Made by a program: the position numbers and the translations under genes | Part shown: positions 36,394 to 46,509 of the stretch, piece by piece | How positions within the stretch are numbered: the stretch's first letter is position 1 | How the letters are laid out: each line of letters opens with the position of its first letter | Source: an uncultured Alphaproteobacteria bacterium | GTDB taxonomy: Bacteria; Pseudomonadota; Alphaproteobacteria; Rhizobiales; Rhizobiaceae | NCBI GenBank assembly: GCA_929200315.1 | Contig: CAKMZB010000006.1 | Location: forward strand, 62,001 to 126,000 | DNA length: 64,000 nt | Direction of reading: 5' to 3' | Notes under the pieces: generated by a model | What the model saw: only the letters and a program-made list of their open reading frames with translations | The model's database searches: none | What the model was told of the DNA's origin: nothing

Positions 36394-37188
36394 TCAGTTT
36401 TTCGGCTTCACCCGCGCCGCACTCTTGTCTGCAAAAGCTGCAAGCCGCTCGTTGGAGGCCGGCTGTGTGTTCACCACACCAGCGACGAAGGACTCCATAT
36501 AGGCGGCATCCAGCGCCGACATATTGCGCGAATGGGAGATGGCCGAGCAGATGGCGAAGTTGGAAAGCGGCGGCACCTCGGTGCAGGCCCGGGCAAGCTC
36601 CATCGCCTTGGCTTCGCTGTCATCCACCAGATATTGGCAAAGGCCGACATTCAGCGCCTCTTCGGCTTCATAGATGCGGCCCGTCAGCATCATGTCGATC
36701 ATTCGAGCTCGACCCACCAGTTCAGACACACGAATGGTGGCTCCGCCGCCGGTAAAGAGGCCGCGTTGCCCCTCCGGAAGAGCAAAATAGGTCGTCTTAT
36801 CAGCAACACGAATATGGGTGGCAGAAGCAAGCTCCAGCCCACCGCCAACCGTCGCGCCCTTCAGCGCGGCAATGATCGGCACACCGCCATATTCCATCTT
36901 GTTGAAGGCCTCATGCCAGCGCAGGCAGACATGCATGAAGTCCGAGGCTGAACGCTCTTGCTTGTGGTGCTCCACAAGGTCGAGCCCGGCGGAGAAATGG
37001 TCCCCCTCCCCGCGCAACACCGCCGCCCGTGCGCCGCTACGTGGCAGGGCTGAGAAGACGTCGATCAATTCCTCAATCGTCTCCGCGCTCAGTGCATTGC
37101 GCTTGGCGGCACGGTTGAGCGAGACGATGGCTATCTCGCCATCTGTGTCCAGGGTTATGTTTTGCAGCTTAAGGTCAGGCAGTTGCAT
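36394..37188 (-). CDS. Enoyl-CoA hydratase/crotonase family protein (possible DmdD)
   Basis: A 264-residue crotonase. The oxyanion-hole segments are HFSAGLDL (about residues 65-72) and [14 protein letters not shown] (about 108-121). The two catalytic glutamates, in GGGLELA and YFALPEGQ, are 20 residues apart as in known hydratases. AGGACA lies before the ATG. In an operon with a DmdA-like and a DmdC-length gene, it could be DmdD, which hydrates methylthioacryloyl-CoA. Sequence alone cannot separate that from a general enoyl-CoA hydratase. Confidence 0.75.
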   Translation of the reverse strand: MQLPDLKLQNITLDTDGEIAIVSLNRAAKRNALSAETIEELIDVFSALPRSGARAAVLRGEGDHFSAGLDLVEHHKQERSASDFMHVCLRWHEAFNKMEYGGVPIIAALKGATVGGGLELASATHIRVADKTTYFALPEGQRGLFTGGGATIRVSELVGRARMIDMMLTGRIYEAEEALNVGLCQYLVDDSEAKAMELARACTEVPPLSNFAICSAISHSRNMSALDAAYMESFVAGVVNTQPASNERLAAFADKSAARVKPKN

Positions 37189-37214
37189 AATGTGTCCTGT
37201 GGGTGGGAAATCTT

Positions 37215-38318
37215 TTAGATGAACGGCAGGTCCACCAGTTTGCCCGCCATATCACCGGTCGGTCGCTGGACAATGACATCATCGCCGATCTGCGCGTTTC
37301 GGGAGACGAGAGCATAGCCAATATTGGCTTTCATGCGCGGAGACCAGACGCAATTGGTGAGCGAGCCGACGCGCTCACCGTTCAGCCAAATGCCTTCCCA
37401 GAAAAAGCCGAACGGATCCGGTTCATTCCCTTCCAGCACGATGCCGAGAAGGTGCCGGGTCGGCCCCTCCTCTGCGATCCGCCGAAGAGCCTGGATACCG
37501 ACAATGTCGTCGGAAACCTCCAGATCGACATATTTGCCAAGACGCACTTCGTAGGGATTGGTGAGGTCGTCGGTATCTCCTCCTAGCGAAACGAGTCCGC
37601 TCTCGGTGCGTTCGGCGGTGTTGGGAGAGCCGGGGCCGATGCCGTAGGGTTGGCCTGCTTCCTTAAAGATCGCCCACAGGTCGGACCCCCGTGTCTTGTC
37701 GAGGAGGTAGATTTCAAACCCACCCTTCTTCGACCAGCCGGAGCGTTGCACGGCGATGGGAATATCGTCGATGCGGCTTTCAGCGAACCAGAAATATTTC
37801 AAATCCCGCACCCAGTCGCCACAGACATGGGCGACGACATCTGCCGCCTTCGGCCCCTGAAGCGCCATGGGAGAGACGCCGGGGTCTGAAATCTCAACGT
37901 CCATCTTGCGTTCAGCGGCAATGGCCTTTGCCCAGAGCCAGATGTCACTATCGGCAATGGAAAACCAATAACGGTCGTCAGCAACCTTCAACAGGATCGG
38001 GTCGTTGATGAGCGTACCGCGATGGTCGCAGAGCGGGATATATTTCCCCTGCCCGATCCAGCAATGAGAGAGGTCACGCGGTGAGAGAAGCTGCGCCAGC
38101 TCACCCGCATCCGGCCCCTTCAATTGCACCTGACGCTCAGCCCCGACATCCCACTGCGAGACACCCTCAACCAGCCGCCAATATTCGGCTTCCGGGTCAC
38201 CGTAGGAGGTTGGCAGGATCATCGAATTGTAGATTGAGGCCGCGGTCATCCCTTCGGCAATTGTGGCCTCATAGAAGGGTGACGGCCGCAGCCGCGCGGA
38301 GGGAGCGATGGAGAGCAT
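37215..38318 (-). CDS. DmdA-like tetrahydrofolate-dependent methyltransferase
   Basis: A 367-residue GcvT-fold protein (GCV_T domain about residues 20-270, C-terminal barrel to 365). The patterns [54 protein letters not shown] and [18 protein letters not shown] resemble DMSP demethylase DmdA more than glycine cleavage T-protein. No gcvH or gcvP is near; instead a crotonase and a large acyl-CoA dehydrogenase follow at 26 and 62 bases. DmdA moves a methyl group from DMSP to tetrahydrofolate, giving methylmercaptopropionate. Other DmdA-like clades have unknown substrates, so the activity is provisional. Confidence 0.65.
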   Translation of the reverse strand: MLSIAPSARLRPSPFYEATIAEGMTAASIYNSMILPTSYGDPEAEYWRLVEGVSQWDVGAERQVQLKGPDAGELAQLLSPRDLSHCWIGQGKYIPLCDHRGTLINDPILLKVADDRYWFSIADSDIWLWAKAIAAERKMDVEISDPGVSPMALQGPKAADVVAHVCGDWVRDLKYFWFAESRIDDIPIAVQRSGWSKKGGFEIYLLDKTRGSDLWAIFKEAGQPYGIGPGSPNTAERTESGLVSLGGDTDDLTNPYEVRLGKYVDLEVSDDIVGIQALRRIAEEGPTRHLLGIVLEGNEPDPFGFFWEGIWLNGERVGSLTNCVWSPRMKANIGYALVSRNAQIGDDVIVQRPTGDMAGKLVDLPFI

Positions 38319-38405
38319 GGGAAACCCCGACCTGCGCTTTCAAGCAGGTCACTTTTGGGCTTTCCGGTATTTCCGTCAATCGAAATTTTTGCGTGTGCAA
38401 AACAC

Positions 38406-41400
38406 CTAGAATTTCAGCGTTAGGCTTCCCTGGCCGGTATGGAAGAGCGTGTCGTCCCCCGCAGCGCCCTCATAGCGAAAGGAGGCTGCGAGTTTGTCCT
38501 GTTCGACGGTCAGCCCCGCGCCGAACACCACCTGGTTTTCGGCCGGCTTGGCAACTTCGCTCACGAAATTCGCTCCAGCGAAAGTAATGGCAGAATTCAC
38601 ACTCTGGCCAAGGTCACCGAAGAGGCGGCGATAGCCGACCATCGCTTCCGGCCGCACGACAACGTCCCCCGCAACGTGGCTGCCCATGATGCGCATTCCA
38701 ACGTCCGCAACACCTTGCGTCCCATGGGTGTCCTCGACCGTGAGGTTGAGGACGCCGATCCCGGTTTCGGTGTAGCCGTCGGCCGTTGCGTGATGGACTT
38801 CGCCGCGCAGGAAGGGTGAAAGCGCGACATTCCGGGAAAGGCCGAGGGCTGGTGCGACATTGTAGGACACTTCGCCAACCGCGGAGAAAGCGTGGCCGTC
38901 TGTGGAACCATCACCAACCACAATGCCTGCACCGGTCGTAACAAAGCGCTCAATGTCATAGTCGAGCAACGCGTAGGAAACAGCGCCTGACAACGCAAAG
39001 GGACCATCACGATAAGCGCCGTGCAGACCGGCCTGGTAGGCATTGACGGTGACATCACCGTTGCTGACGTCGGCCTGAGTCACAATGGTGCCAGCGGACA
39101 CGCCAAAGATCGCTTCGCCAGAACCGATGAGGGTCTCTACCTCAAGACCAAGGGCGAGGCCGTAAGTTTCCAGCTCATAACCGCTAAGACCGCCCCGGTC
39201 GCCCACATCCAGCTTGCCGCCAAGGGCTTGGGCAAAAGCACTCCACATGCCCGCCTGTGTCGTGGGTGCCGTGTCGAAACCGAAGCCCAATGTTGCCTCC
39301 CCGCTGCTATCACCGAAGCGATCTTCGGTGGGCGGCAGGAGCGTTCGGGCGCGACGCTGCATAGTATTGGAATAGATGTTCGTGCTCTGTGTGCCAGTGA
39401 TGGACGCACCCGCGGTGGTCGACTTGTCGGAAACCGCCGGAGCACCACCACCGCCGCCACTGCCACCACCCGGCGGAACAACCACTTCGGTATAGGCAAG
39501 GGTGACGTCATTGGCGTTGTAGTTCACGACGAAATCGAGGTCGGGAATATCATCCGTGACGTTGGCAAAAGTTCCGGAGACAGCACCACCGCCCTGAATA
39601 ACTGTGAAAGCCCCCATATTGGGATACATCCCCATGGCACCCTGTATGTTCAGCGTCGTGCCGACGTTGGAAATCAAGGTCGTGCCGGCCACGTTGATAA
39701 GGTCGGACGTGCCGCCCGGCTCTACCTGAACGGTGAAAGTGGAATTGTCGTTGAAGACAAGATTGCCGCCAACGGTGAGCGGTGCGATGCCCATCGTGCC
39801 AGCATCTAGCGTGCCACCAATCGTGAGATCGTTAACCGCCCCCGAACCGCCGAAGATCGTACCGGCAGACGTGGTGAAGTCGGTACCGACCATCATGGCA
39901 TCAACAAGAACCGAACCGGTCAGAACTGAGAAATTACGCGTGCCGGCATCGGCACCCGTCAGGGTCAAAACCCCCGCGCCAGCTTTCTCGTAATTTTCAA
40001 AATTGGTGTACTGGGTTGAAAGGGTAGAGGCGGCAAACGCGCTGTCGCCAGCATATTCAAACCGCAGAAGGTCCGTCCCGGCACCGCCATCGACGATGCC
40101 GGTCACCGACGCGGTGCTGCGCAGGATGACGGTGTCGTTGCCCCGGCCCATCTGGGCAGCGCCCATAGCACCGCCTGTTATGGTGCCGCCAATGTCGAGC
40201 GTCGTGGCACGGCTACCACTGGTCTGGTCGCTGTCACGGAAGCCCGCACCCGTGCCGCCCTGCACGGTTGCACCCGCGGCGATGGTTACGGAACTTGCTG
40301 CTGCTGTCGCAGCAAGTTGGTCAAAATTAATGCCATTTGCGGTGCCGGAAACGGTGCCGGAATTGATTTGGATCGCAATTGCCGATGCCATGGTCGTGTT
40401 CGACTGATCGACGAAGATGCCTGATGCCGCAGAACTGGTGACATCACCATTTGTCGTGATGCTTACAGCGCCGGTCCCGGCATTGCGGGCAATAATTGCG
40501 GACGTCCCGCTGACCGCACCTGTGGTGATGGTAAGATTGCCCGTTGCATTTGCATTGGACATCGTGGCGATGATCCCCTCGCCAGCGGTGCCGGTAACCG
40601 AGCCAGTTGCCGCAATAGTCATGGCCCCAAGGCCGCTGTTGGCGGCCGTGATTCCGAACACCCCTGATACGGTCGCGACATTGAGAACAACATTGGCGGT
40701 CGCTGCTGTACTGGTCTGTCGCACATAGAGGCCTCGTCCACCCAAAGAGGAGATCGTGCCGGTGTCGTTCAATGTGATGGAGCCCAAGCCCCGGTTGTAA
40801 ATCTCCATTCCATCGTTGGTTGTCGTCGTTACTGCACCAACGGTGTTGACGTTGATTGTGTTGTTCACCCCGGCATTGCGGGATTCGATGTAGATGCCGT
40901 CTTCGTTTAGACCAGTCGCCACACCGGTCTGCATCAGATCAATGGCACCGGTGCCTCTCTGAACGATGTAGGTGCCAAAAAGACCCTCGGTAGACGTCGC
41001 ATCAATATCGAAAGAACTCACCGTTGTGGCATCCCGTGTTTCCACGGCGATACCGCTGCGATCATCCGCCATCACCGCAGCGTTGGCGTCTACGATGATA
41101 GCTCCGCCATTGCCGCGCTTGCGCACGTAGATGCCCGTGCGGCGCACGTCGATCACACCATTGGTGGTGATCTTGACGTCCTGGTCGTTTGAGAAATTGT
41201 CAATGTCCACGGAGATGCCTGAACGCCCGGTATTGGTCACCGTCCCGTTTGTGACAATCGTGGTGCTGCCCCGGCCATCATTGTTGATCTCAATCGCTTC
41301 CTCGGTGGCGGCACCATGGGCAATGTTGTTGGTGGTGAGCGTGATCGCGCTGGTGTTGTTGATGTTGGTGACCTCAATGAGGATGGATTCCTGCGACCCA

Positions 41401-41816
41401 CCCGTCACCGTTCCGGAGGCCGAGGTGTTGACCGTCACCGCGCCCAGCCCGTTCTGCTGGGCCTGAATGCCATGCACGCTGCCGGTGACGTTGCCACCGG
41501 TGGTGATGGTGATCGCGCCGGTGCTACCGCCGGTCGTTGAGGTGAAAATGCCGTCGCCTGCACCGTTATTTACAGCCCCCGGTGCGTTGACCGTGATGGC
41601 ACCAGTGCCGCCATCAATCGCACACTGCACCGACGGCGAAGGCGTTCCGCCGACGGAACACGTCTGCGCGACCGAGGGGGTTGTAGTGACGACAAAACCA
41701 AGTGGAACAAGCAGAAATGCTGCAAGGAAACTCAAAGGGCGAAACAAATTTTTACTCCAGAACGAAGAATACGCAGTGACTATAAGTTCTCCGATGAGAC
41801 GTGCTCCACATCTCAA
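38406..41816 (-). CDS. Large autotransporter with glycine/threonine-rich beta-helix passenger
   Basis: The 1136-residue protein has a long N-terminal signal region (hydrophobic FLAAFLLVPLGFVVTT, cleavage near SVAQT at about residue 51). The passenger (about 52-770) consists of irregular repeats such as GAITINTNG, SGIFVDQSN and GLGAMTIAATGSVTG, typical of beta-helix autotransporters. A glycine/proline-rich linker (PPGGGSGGGGG, about 785) leads to a C-terminal beta-barrel that ends in phenylalanine. The start is uncertain: the ATG at 41816 has no clear ribosome binding site. Base use is visibly rich in GC-ending codons for valine and threonine. The role is likely surface attachment. Confidence 0.82.
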   Translation of the reverse strand: MRCGARLIGELIVTAYSSFWSKNLFRPLSFLAAFLLVPLGFVVTTTPSVAQTCSVGGTPSPSVQCAIDGGTGAITVNAPGAVNNGAGDGIFTSTTGGSTGAITITTGGNVTGSVHGIQAQQNGLGAVTVNTSASGTVTGGSQESILIEVTNINNTSAITLTTNNIAHGAATEEAIEINNDGRGSTTIVTNGTVTNTGRSGISVDIDNFSNDQDVKITTNGVIDVRRTGIYVRKRGNGGAIIVDANAAVMADDRSGIAVETRDATTVSSFDIDATSTEGLFGTYIVQRGTGAIDLMQTGVATGLNEDGIYIESRNAGVNNTINVNTVGAVTTTTNDGMEIYNRGLGSITLNDTGTISSLGGRGLYVRQTSTAATANVVLNVATVSGVFGITAANSGLGAMTIAATGSVTGTAGEGIIATMSNANATGNLTITTGAVSGTSAIIARNAGTGAVSITTNGDVTSSAASGIFVDQSNTTMASAIAIQINSGTVSGTANGINFDQLAATAAASSVTIAAGATVQGGTGAGFRDSDQTSGSRATTLDIGGTITGGAMGAAQMGRGNDTVILRSTASVTGIVDGGAGTDLLRFEYAGDSAFAASTLSTQYTNFENYEKAGAGVLTLTGADAGTRNFSVLTGSVLVDAMMVGTDFTTSAGTIFGGSGAVNDLTIGGTLDAGTMGIAPLTVGGNLVFNDNSTFTVQVEPGGTSDLINVAGTTLISNVGTTLNIQGAMGMYPNMGAFTVIQGGGAVSGTFANVTDDIPDLDFVVNYNANDVTLAYTEVVVPPGGGSGGGGGAPAVSDKSTTAGASITGTQSTNIYSNTMQRRARTLLPPTEDRFGDSSGEATLGFGFDTAPTTQAGMWSAFAQALGGKLDVGDRGGLSGYELETYGLALGLEVETLIGSGEAIFGVSAGTIVTQADVSNGDVTVNAYQAGLHGAYRDGPFALSGAVSYALLDYDIERFVTTGAGIVVGDGSTDGHAFSAVGEVSYNVAPALGLSRNVALSPFLRGEVHHATADGYTETGIGVLNLTVEDTHGTQGVADVGMRIMGSHVAGDVVVRPEAMVGYRRLFGDLGQSVNSAITFAGANFVSEVAKPAENQVVFGAGLTVEQDKLAASFRYEGAAGDDTLFHTGQGSLTLKF

Positions 41817-41913
41817 ACTGTGCTGCCCTAGCGCAATTTATGGCCGTGAGTCACGATCCGTTAAGAGATTCTTAATGATTATAGAAACGCAGCAACAGTA
41901 ACCAAATTATTGG

Positions 41914-42774
41914 TTAACCATAATAACTCCACAACATTCGTATTGCCGTGATGGCGAGGAAGACGGCAAAAGCGCGCTTTAAGTGCAGTGCCGGCAGGGC
42001 GTGAGCGAGCCGCGCTCCAACGGGGGCAAAGAGCACAGTCATGGGCACGATTGCGGCCACGGCGGCCAGGTTGACGTAGCCGAGGGAAAAGGGCGGGCGC
42101 ATAGGTTCTGTGAGACCTGAGAGGATAAAACCGAAAGCGCCGGGAACGGCGATGACGAGGCCGAAGGCCGCCGCCGTACCCACCGCCCGATGGGTCGGCA
42201 CGGAATAGGCCGTAAGCGCGGGGACGGAGAAGGTTCCCCCGCCAATTCCCATCAGGGCTGAAACGAAGCCGATCATCGAACCGATCGTCCCGCTCACCCA
42301 TTTTGACTGTGGCAGGCTGGCCGCCAGCTTTACTGAACCCGGCATCGCCATATTCAACGCAACAACCAGCGCGACCGAACCGAAGATCAATTTCAGATGC
42401 GTGCCGTCGAGGACGAAAGAGGCAAGCCCTCCGGCGAGCGCACCAAGGAAGATATACGGCGCCCACGCGCGGAAGAGCGCTGCGTCGTAATTGCCCTTAT
42501 TTCGATGCGCGCGAGCCGAAGACCAGGCGGTTGGGATGATGGTTGCAAGGGATGTGCCCACCGCAACGATCATCGCCATGGAAGCGGAGAAGCCCTGCCC
42601 TTCCAGAACCCAGAACAGTACCGGCACGATGACAATTCCCCCGCCAACGCCGAGAAGCCCGGCAAGCAATCCTGCTGCGACACCAGCGATCAGCAAAAGA
42701 ACGCCGAGAAAGGCGTAATCGGTAAGGGTCGGGTCCAAGGCTTGCATCCTGTTGGTGGCAGCACGCCTTTCCAT
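41914..42774 (-). CDS. TSUP family permease (TauE/SafE-like)
   Basis: A 286-residue membrane protein with about eight helices and the two TSUP signature loops LLGVGGGIVIVPVLFW (about 41-56) and ALMGIGGGTFSVPALTAYSVPTHRAVGTAAA (about 172-202). TSUP proteins export sulfite, sulfoacetate or other small anions. A start at ATG 42747 (MQALDPTLTDYA) is equally possible. It diverges from denD 75 bases away. A link to sulfur compounds of the DMSP-type operon is tempting but not shown. Confidence 0.85.
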   Translation of the reverse strand: MERRAATNRMQALDPTLTDYAFLGVLLLIAGVAAGLLAGLLGVGGGIVIVPVLFWVLEGQGFSASMAMIVAVGTSLATIIPTAWSSARAHRNKGNYDAALFRAWAPYIFLGALAGGLASFVLDGTHLKLIFGSVALVVALNMAMPGSVKLAASLPQSKWVSGTIGSMIGFVSALMGIGGGTFSVPALTAYSVPTHRAVGTAAAFGLVIAVPGAFGFILSGLTEPMRPPFSLGYVNLAAVAAIVPMTVLFAPVGARLAHALPALHLKRAFAVFLAITAIRMLWSYYG

Positions 42775-42849
42775 GGAAGATCAACCAGTCGCCCGCAAGC
42801 GCTCTGCGTGATAGGCCGGGGACAAAGGGATTTGCGCGACGGGGTAGTT

Positions 42850-43827
42850 ATGAAAGTTCTCATTACTGGAGCGGGCGGTATGATCGGTCGCAAGCTGGCT
42901 GCGCGTCTTGCAGATAACGGCTTGCTAGCGGGCCAGCCGCTGGCCGCGCTTCACCTGGTTGACGTGCAGGAGCCGCCCGTGCCGGAAGGCAACGGCAACT
43001 TTGCCGTTCACGCACAAGCCGGGGACGTGACCGTGGCCGAAAATGCTAGCGCCCTCATTGCCAAAAGACCGAACGTCATTGTCCATCTCGCCGCCGTTGT
43101 TTCTGGAGAAGCGGAGCGCGATTTCGGTAAGGGTTACCGCGTCAATTTCGATGGCACCCGCAACTTGCTCAACGCGATCCACGACGCGCATGAGAAGGAC
43201 GGCTACTGCCCGCGCTTTGTCTTCGCCTCCTCAGTAGCAGTCTTCGGTCAACCCTTCCCGGACGTGATTAGCCGCGGTCAGGCGCTGACACCACTCACCT
43301 CCTACGGCACACAAAAGGCAATGGCGGAATTGCTCATCGCTGACCATACGCGGCGCGGGCATATGGAGGGCATCGCCATCCGTCTGCCCACTATTGTTAT
43401 CCGCCCCGGCAAGCCAAACGCTGCGGCCTCCGGGTTTTTCTCCAGCATTCTGCGGGAGCCGATTGCCGGGGAGGAAGCCGTATTGCCGGTGGATGACAGC
43501 GTGCGCCATTGGTTCGCATCCCCGCGTGCGGCGGTGGATTTTCTGATCCATGCTGCAGGACTGTCAGCAGAGCGTCTCGGGGTCCACGAGAGTCTCGACA
43601 TGCCGGGCGTTTCAGCAACGATTGCTCAGATGATTGAGGCGCTGGAGCGGGTTGTGGGGCGGGAAGCAGCAGCGCTCATCAGGCACAAAAAAGACCCTGC
43701 TATCGCGGCAATGATCGATACATGGCCCAAAGCCTTTGACCCGCAGCGCGCGGTGGAACTCGGCTTTGAAGCGGAGAGCGATTTCGACGCCATCATCCGC
43801 GCCTATCTGGAAGACGATGCCCCCTAA
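42850..43827 (+). CDS. denD: D-erythronate dehydrogenase-like NAD-dependent epimerase/dehydratase
   Basis: A 325-residue extended SDR with NAD-binding TGAGGMIGRKLA (about residue 6), the acidic adenine-ribose contact HLVDVQEP, VHLAAVVSGEAERDF, and catalytic YGTQKAMAELLI (about 152). The stretch GIAIRLPTIVIRPGKPNAAASGFFSSI is a strong match to DenD, which oxidises D-erythronate at C2. The usual partners (otnK, otnC, otnI) are not next to it, so it may act alone or on related acids. GGGGTA precedes the ATG. Confidence 0.8.
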   Translation: MKVLITGAGGMIGRKLAARLADNGLLAGQPLAALHLVDVQEPPVPEGNGNFAVHAQAGDVTVAENASALIAKRPNVIVHLAAVVSGEAERDFGKGYRVNFDGTRNLLNAIHDAHEKDGYCPRFVFASSVAVFGQPFPDVISRGQALTPLTSYGTQKAMAELLIADHTRRGHMEGIAIRLPTIVIRPGKPNAAASGFFSSILREPIAGEEAVLPVDDSVRHWFASPRAAVDFLIHAAGLSAERLGVHESLDMPGVSATIAQMIEALERVVGREAAALIRHKKDPAIAAMIDTWPKAFDPQRAVELGFEAESDFDAIIRAYLEDDAP

Positions 43828-44231
43828 TGGGCGGCCAAGTCCTGCACACTGTCCTGCGCCAACCGCTCAAGCAGCCGCGCCTCGGCATCACGCAAAGCGT
43901 CGCCCACACGGCTGTGCAGCTCTGCCTCGATCCCACAAGCATGATAGTTTTGCGACGCCTCCACCGGTGCGATGAACGTCTCCCCAAGCGCGCCATAGAC
44001 GTCGGCCAGCGAAATCGCCTTGGCGGCCCGGGCAAGCTGCCAACCACCGGCATGGCCCTTGCGGGAGGTCACGATACCGGCATCGCGCAACAGGCCCAGC
44101 ACGCGGCGCACCACGACCGGGTTGGTGCGGTTGTGGCGGGCAATCTGCGCGGATGTTCTGGGTTCATCCGGCGCAGCGGCAAGATGACCAAGGGCGTGCA
44201 GCGCAAGCGCGAGGCGGCTGTTGGCTTTCAT
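43824..44231 (-). CDS. Rrf2 family transcriptional regulator
   Basis: A 135-residue winged-helix protein with the Rrf2 pattern RLALALHALGHLAA, SAQIARHNRTNPVVVRRVLGLLRDAGIVTSRKGHAGGWQLAR (about 27-68). It contains only one cysteine (HACGIE, about 98), so the three-cysteine [Fe-S] ligand set of IscR or NsrR is absent, and it may be a redox-insensitive member or sense through that single cysteine. It overlaps the denD stop by 4 bases (convergent) and diverges from the NicO gene, which is a plausible target. Confidence 0.85.
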   Translation of the reverse strand: MKANSRLALALHALGHLAAAPDEPRTSAQIARHNRTNPVVVRRVLGLLRDAGIVTSRKGHAGGWQLARAAKAISLADVYGALGETFIAPVEASQNYHACGIEAELHSRVGDALRDAEARLLERLAQDSVQDLAAH

Positions 44232-44354
44232 GTAACCTTGCCAGTTGCGTGGTGGTCGGAATCACTCTAACGATCCTAAGCTTTTCCAACCGCACCATCA
44301 AACCAGCCGGCCATGCACCCCATCTCTTCCAGCCAGAACAGCGCCTGATCGCTC

Positions 44355-45128
44355 ATGGAATGGCTTGACCTGCATGTATGGGAGGAGCGGCTTAGCCTTG
44401 CTTTGACCGCAGATACTCCAGGTTCTGTCGCGGCGATCTTCCTTCTCGGCATTGCCCTTGGCGCGTTTCACTCGCTGCTGCCAGGCCACGGCAAAACACT
44501 GCTCGCCACCCACCATGCCTCCAGCACGGCGGGTGAAAGCAAAGCGGCTGGGGCATTGTCTTCCCTTCGGGACGGCATGGTCATTGCCTTCATGCGTGTG
44601 GGCATGGCGGCTTTACTGGTCTGGAGTGGGCTTGAAATTCTCGACTTTTTCACCGGCGCCGGAGACATGCGCACCGGCCTCATCCCCCATCCCAACCATC
44701 CCGGCCACGAGGATCATGCGCATCTTTATGAAAGTCACGGTCATGACGACGGTACCGCCCACGGCATTGTTGGCGTCATGTTCATCGCACTTGGTGCATG
44801 GATCGCTTTCTCCGCCTGGCGTCACCGCCGCCAGCAGTCGATACCGGTCTTTCTCTTTGGCCTGGTGCCAGATCCGATGACGGTGACATTTCTGCTCGCG
44901 GCCTCAGTGGTTGGCGCTTCGGCAACCGGCTTGCTGGCAATCTTCGGCATCGCCGTCGGCATGGCCACAACGCTCACGCTTTCGGCCCTGGGCGGGGAGC
45001 GCCTCAAACGGTTGCTGGTCAGCACTACAGAAACCCGCCGCGAGCGGATTGAACAAGTGCTGGGCCTCGGCGGCGGAGCACTGGTGGTCGCGCTTGGCGC
45101 TGTTTTGTTGCTGAACAGCCTCACCTAA
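44355..45128 (+). CDS. NicO/RcnA-like nickel/cobalt transporter
   Basis: A 257-residue membrane protein with six helices and the NicO motif LGAFHSLLPGHGKTLLATH (about residues 35-53). A histidine-rich loop, HPNHPGHEDHAHLYESHGHDD (about 112-132), is expected to bind divalent metal. The later segment VFLFGLVPDPMTVTFLLAAS is also typical. It probably exports nickel or cobalt, as RcnA does. It is divergent from the Rrf2 gene; the 123-base gap should hold both promoters. Confidence 0.85.
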   Translation: MEWLDLHVWEERLSLALTADTPGSVAAIFLLGIALGAFHSLLPGHGKTLLATHHASSTAGESKAAGALSSLRDGMVIAFMRVGMAALLVWSGLEILDFFTGAGDMRTGLIPHPNHPGHEDHAHLYESHGHDDGTAHGIVGVMFIALGAWIAFSAWRHRRQQSIPVFLFGLVPDPMTVTFLLAASVVGASATGLLAIFGIAVGMATTLTLSALGGERLKRLLVSTTETRRERIEQVLGLGGGALVVALGAVLLLNSLT

Positions 45129-46366
45129 CCGGCCAGCCTGCCACGCAAAACGCGACTTGCCGCATCCAGCGCCCCGTCGCCGTGCGCCATACCAAGCGCC
45201 TTCAACCCGCAGTCAATCGACCCGAGCGTTCCCATCACCATGGGGATGTTGAGGTGGCCCATATGGCCGATGCGGAAATAGGAGTTGAAGAGCTGCGATC
45301 CCTGCTCGCCAAAACCAAGCCCGATGCCAAGCGTCACGCCGGCCTCCCGCTCCGTCCATTCGCGCAGAGCTTTCGCTTCGCCTGAACCCGTAGCGACAGT
45401 GGTGACGGCGCGGCTGCGATGGGCGGGTGTTGCAATGTTGAGCGCCATGTCACCCCCCTCGCCCCAAGCCTCCACCGCAGCCCAAATGGCACGCGCAAAG
45501 AGGTCGTGACGCGCCCAGACATTCTCCACTCCCTCTTCATGGACCAGCATATTAAGCGCCTCTCGCAAGCCATAGAGATGGTGCGTCGGCGCGGTGCCGG
45601 AAAAGAGCATGTAGAAATAATCCGCTTCCACCCGCGGCACCCAGTCCCAATATTTGCCGGGGCTGACGCGCTTTCGGGCGTCGGTAGCGCGATCATTGAA
45701 GAAAACGAAGGCGAGACCCGCGGGGGTCATCAGCCCTTTCTGGCAACCCGCCATGTAAATATCAGCGCCCCACGCATCCATCTCGAACCTGTCGCAGCCG
45801 AGCGAGGCCATGCCGTCCACCATAAGCAGCGCCTCGCTGTCTGCTGCATCCATCGCCTTACGAATGGCGACAACGTCATTGAGCACGCTGCTGGCCGTGT
45901 CCGTCTGCACGGTGAGAACAGCGCGAATTTTCCCGTCTTTGTCAGCGCGCAGCGTCTCTTCGACCTTGGTCGGGTCCACCGGAGCCTGCATCCCAAAATC
46001 CAGGATCTGCGTTTTGATGCCCAGCGCTCGGGCAGCCTCACCCCAACCCTCCGCAAAACGCCCGGTGATGAGAACGAGCACAGTGTCGCCTTCGACCAAG
46101 GTGTTGCGCAGGCACACTTCCCACGTTGCGTGGCCGTTGCCGATATAGATTGCAGCGTTACCGGACGTCCGTGCGAGAGTTTTGAGGTCCGGATAGAGGC
46201 TATGGGTCATGTCCAGCAGCTCACCCTCATAAATGTTGGGCGAGGCGCGGTGCATGGCGTTCAGCACCCGGTCGGGCATGATTGAAGGGCCGGGAATGGC
46301 AAGCACGTCCCGTCCACGGTTGAGGAGGCCGCGGGGAGCGGGTTCAGGGCGAAATGGAGAGGACAA
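45125..46366 (-). CDS. Class V aminotransferase (alanine/serine-glyoxylate type)
   Basis: The 413-residue PLP enzyme has NRGRDVLAIPGPSIMPDRVLNAMHRASPNIYEGEL at its N-terminus, the substrate-binding GNGHATWEVCLRN (about 76-88), VDGMASLGCDRFEMDAWGADIY and the PLP lysine in MAGCQKGLMTPAGLAF (about 211-226). These match alanine-glyoxylate and serine-glyoxylate aminotransferases. The best start is a TTG at 46366, because the conserved N-terminus begins before the first internal ATG. It overlaps the convergent NicO gene by 4 bases. Confidence 0.85.
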   Translation of the reverse strand: MSSPFRPEPAPRGLLNRGRDVLAIPGPSIMPDRVLNAMHRASPNIYEGELLDMTHSLYPDLKTLARTSGNAAIYIGNGHATWEVCLRNTLVEGDTVLVLITGRFAEGWGEAARALGIKTQILDFGMQAPVDPTKVEETLRADKDGKIRAVLTVQTDTASSVLNDVVAIRKAMDAADSEALLMVDGMASLGCDRFEMDAWGADIYMAGCQKGLMTPAGLAFVFFNDRATDARKRVSPGKYWDWVPRVEADYFYMLFSGTAPTHHLYGLREALNMLVHEEGVENVWARHDLFARAIWAAVEAWGEGGDMALNIATPAHRSRAVTTVATGSGEAKALREWTEREAGVTLGIGLGFGEQGSQLFNSYFRIGHMGHLNIPMVMGTLGSIDCGLKALGMAHGDGALDAASRVLRGRLAG

Positions 46367-46509
46367 GGCAGGACCGGCGCGCTTAGAAAGAGAACCGCTC
46401 GATCATGCCGCCGCACTGCTCGTCACGCAATCACCTATAGCGAGACCCGCCGCCCGTGTTAGACAGCCGCTTCAACATTTCGCCCGCTTGCTGAAGAAAC
46501 GGACCCGCT

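Noticed and set aside
38329..38350. Hairpin GACCTGC/GCAGGTC between the second autotransporter and the DmdA-like gene
   Set aside because: Seven-base arms with an 8-base loop but no T-run on the minus strand; too weak to call a terminator or operator.
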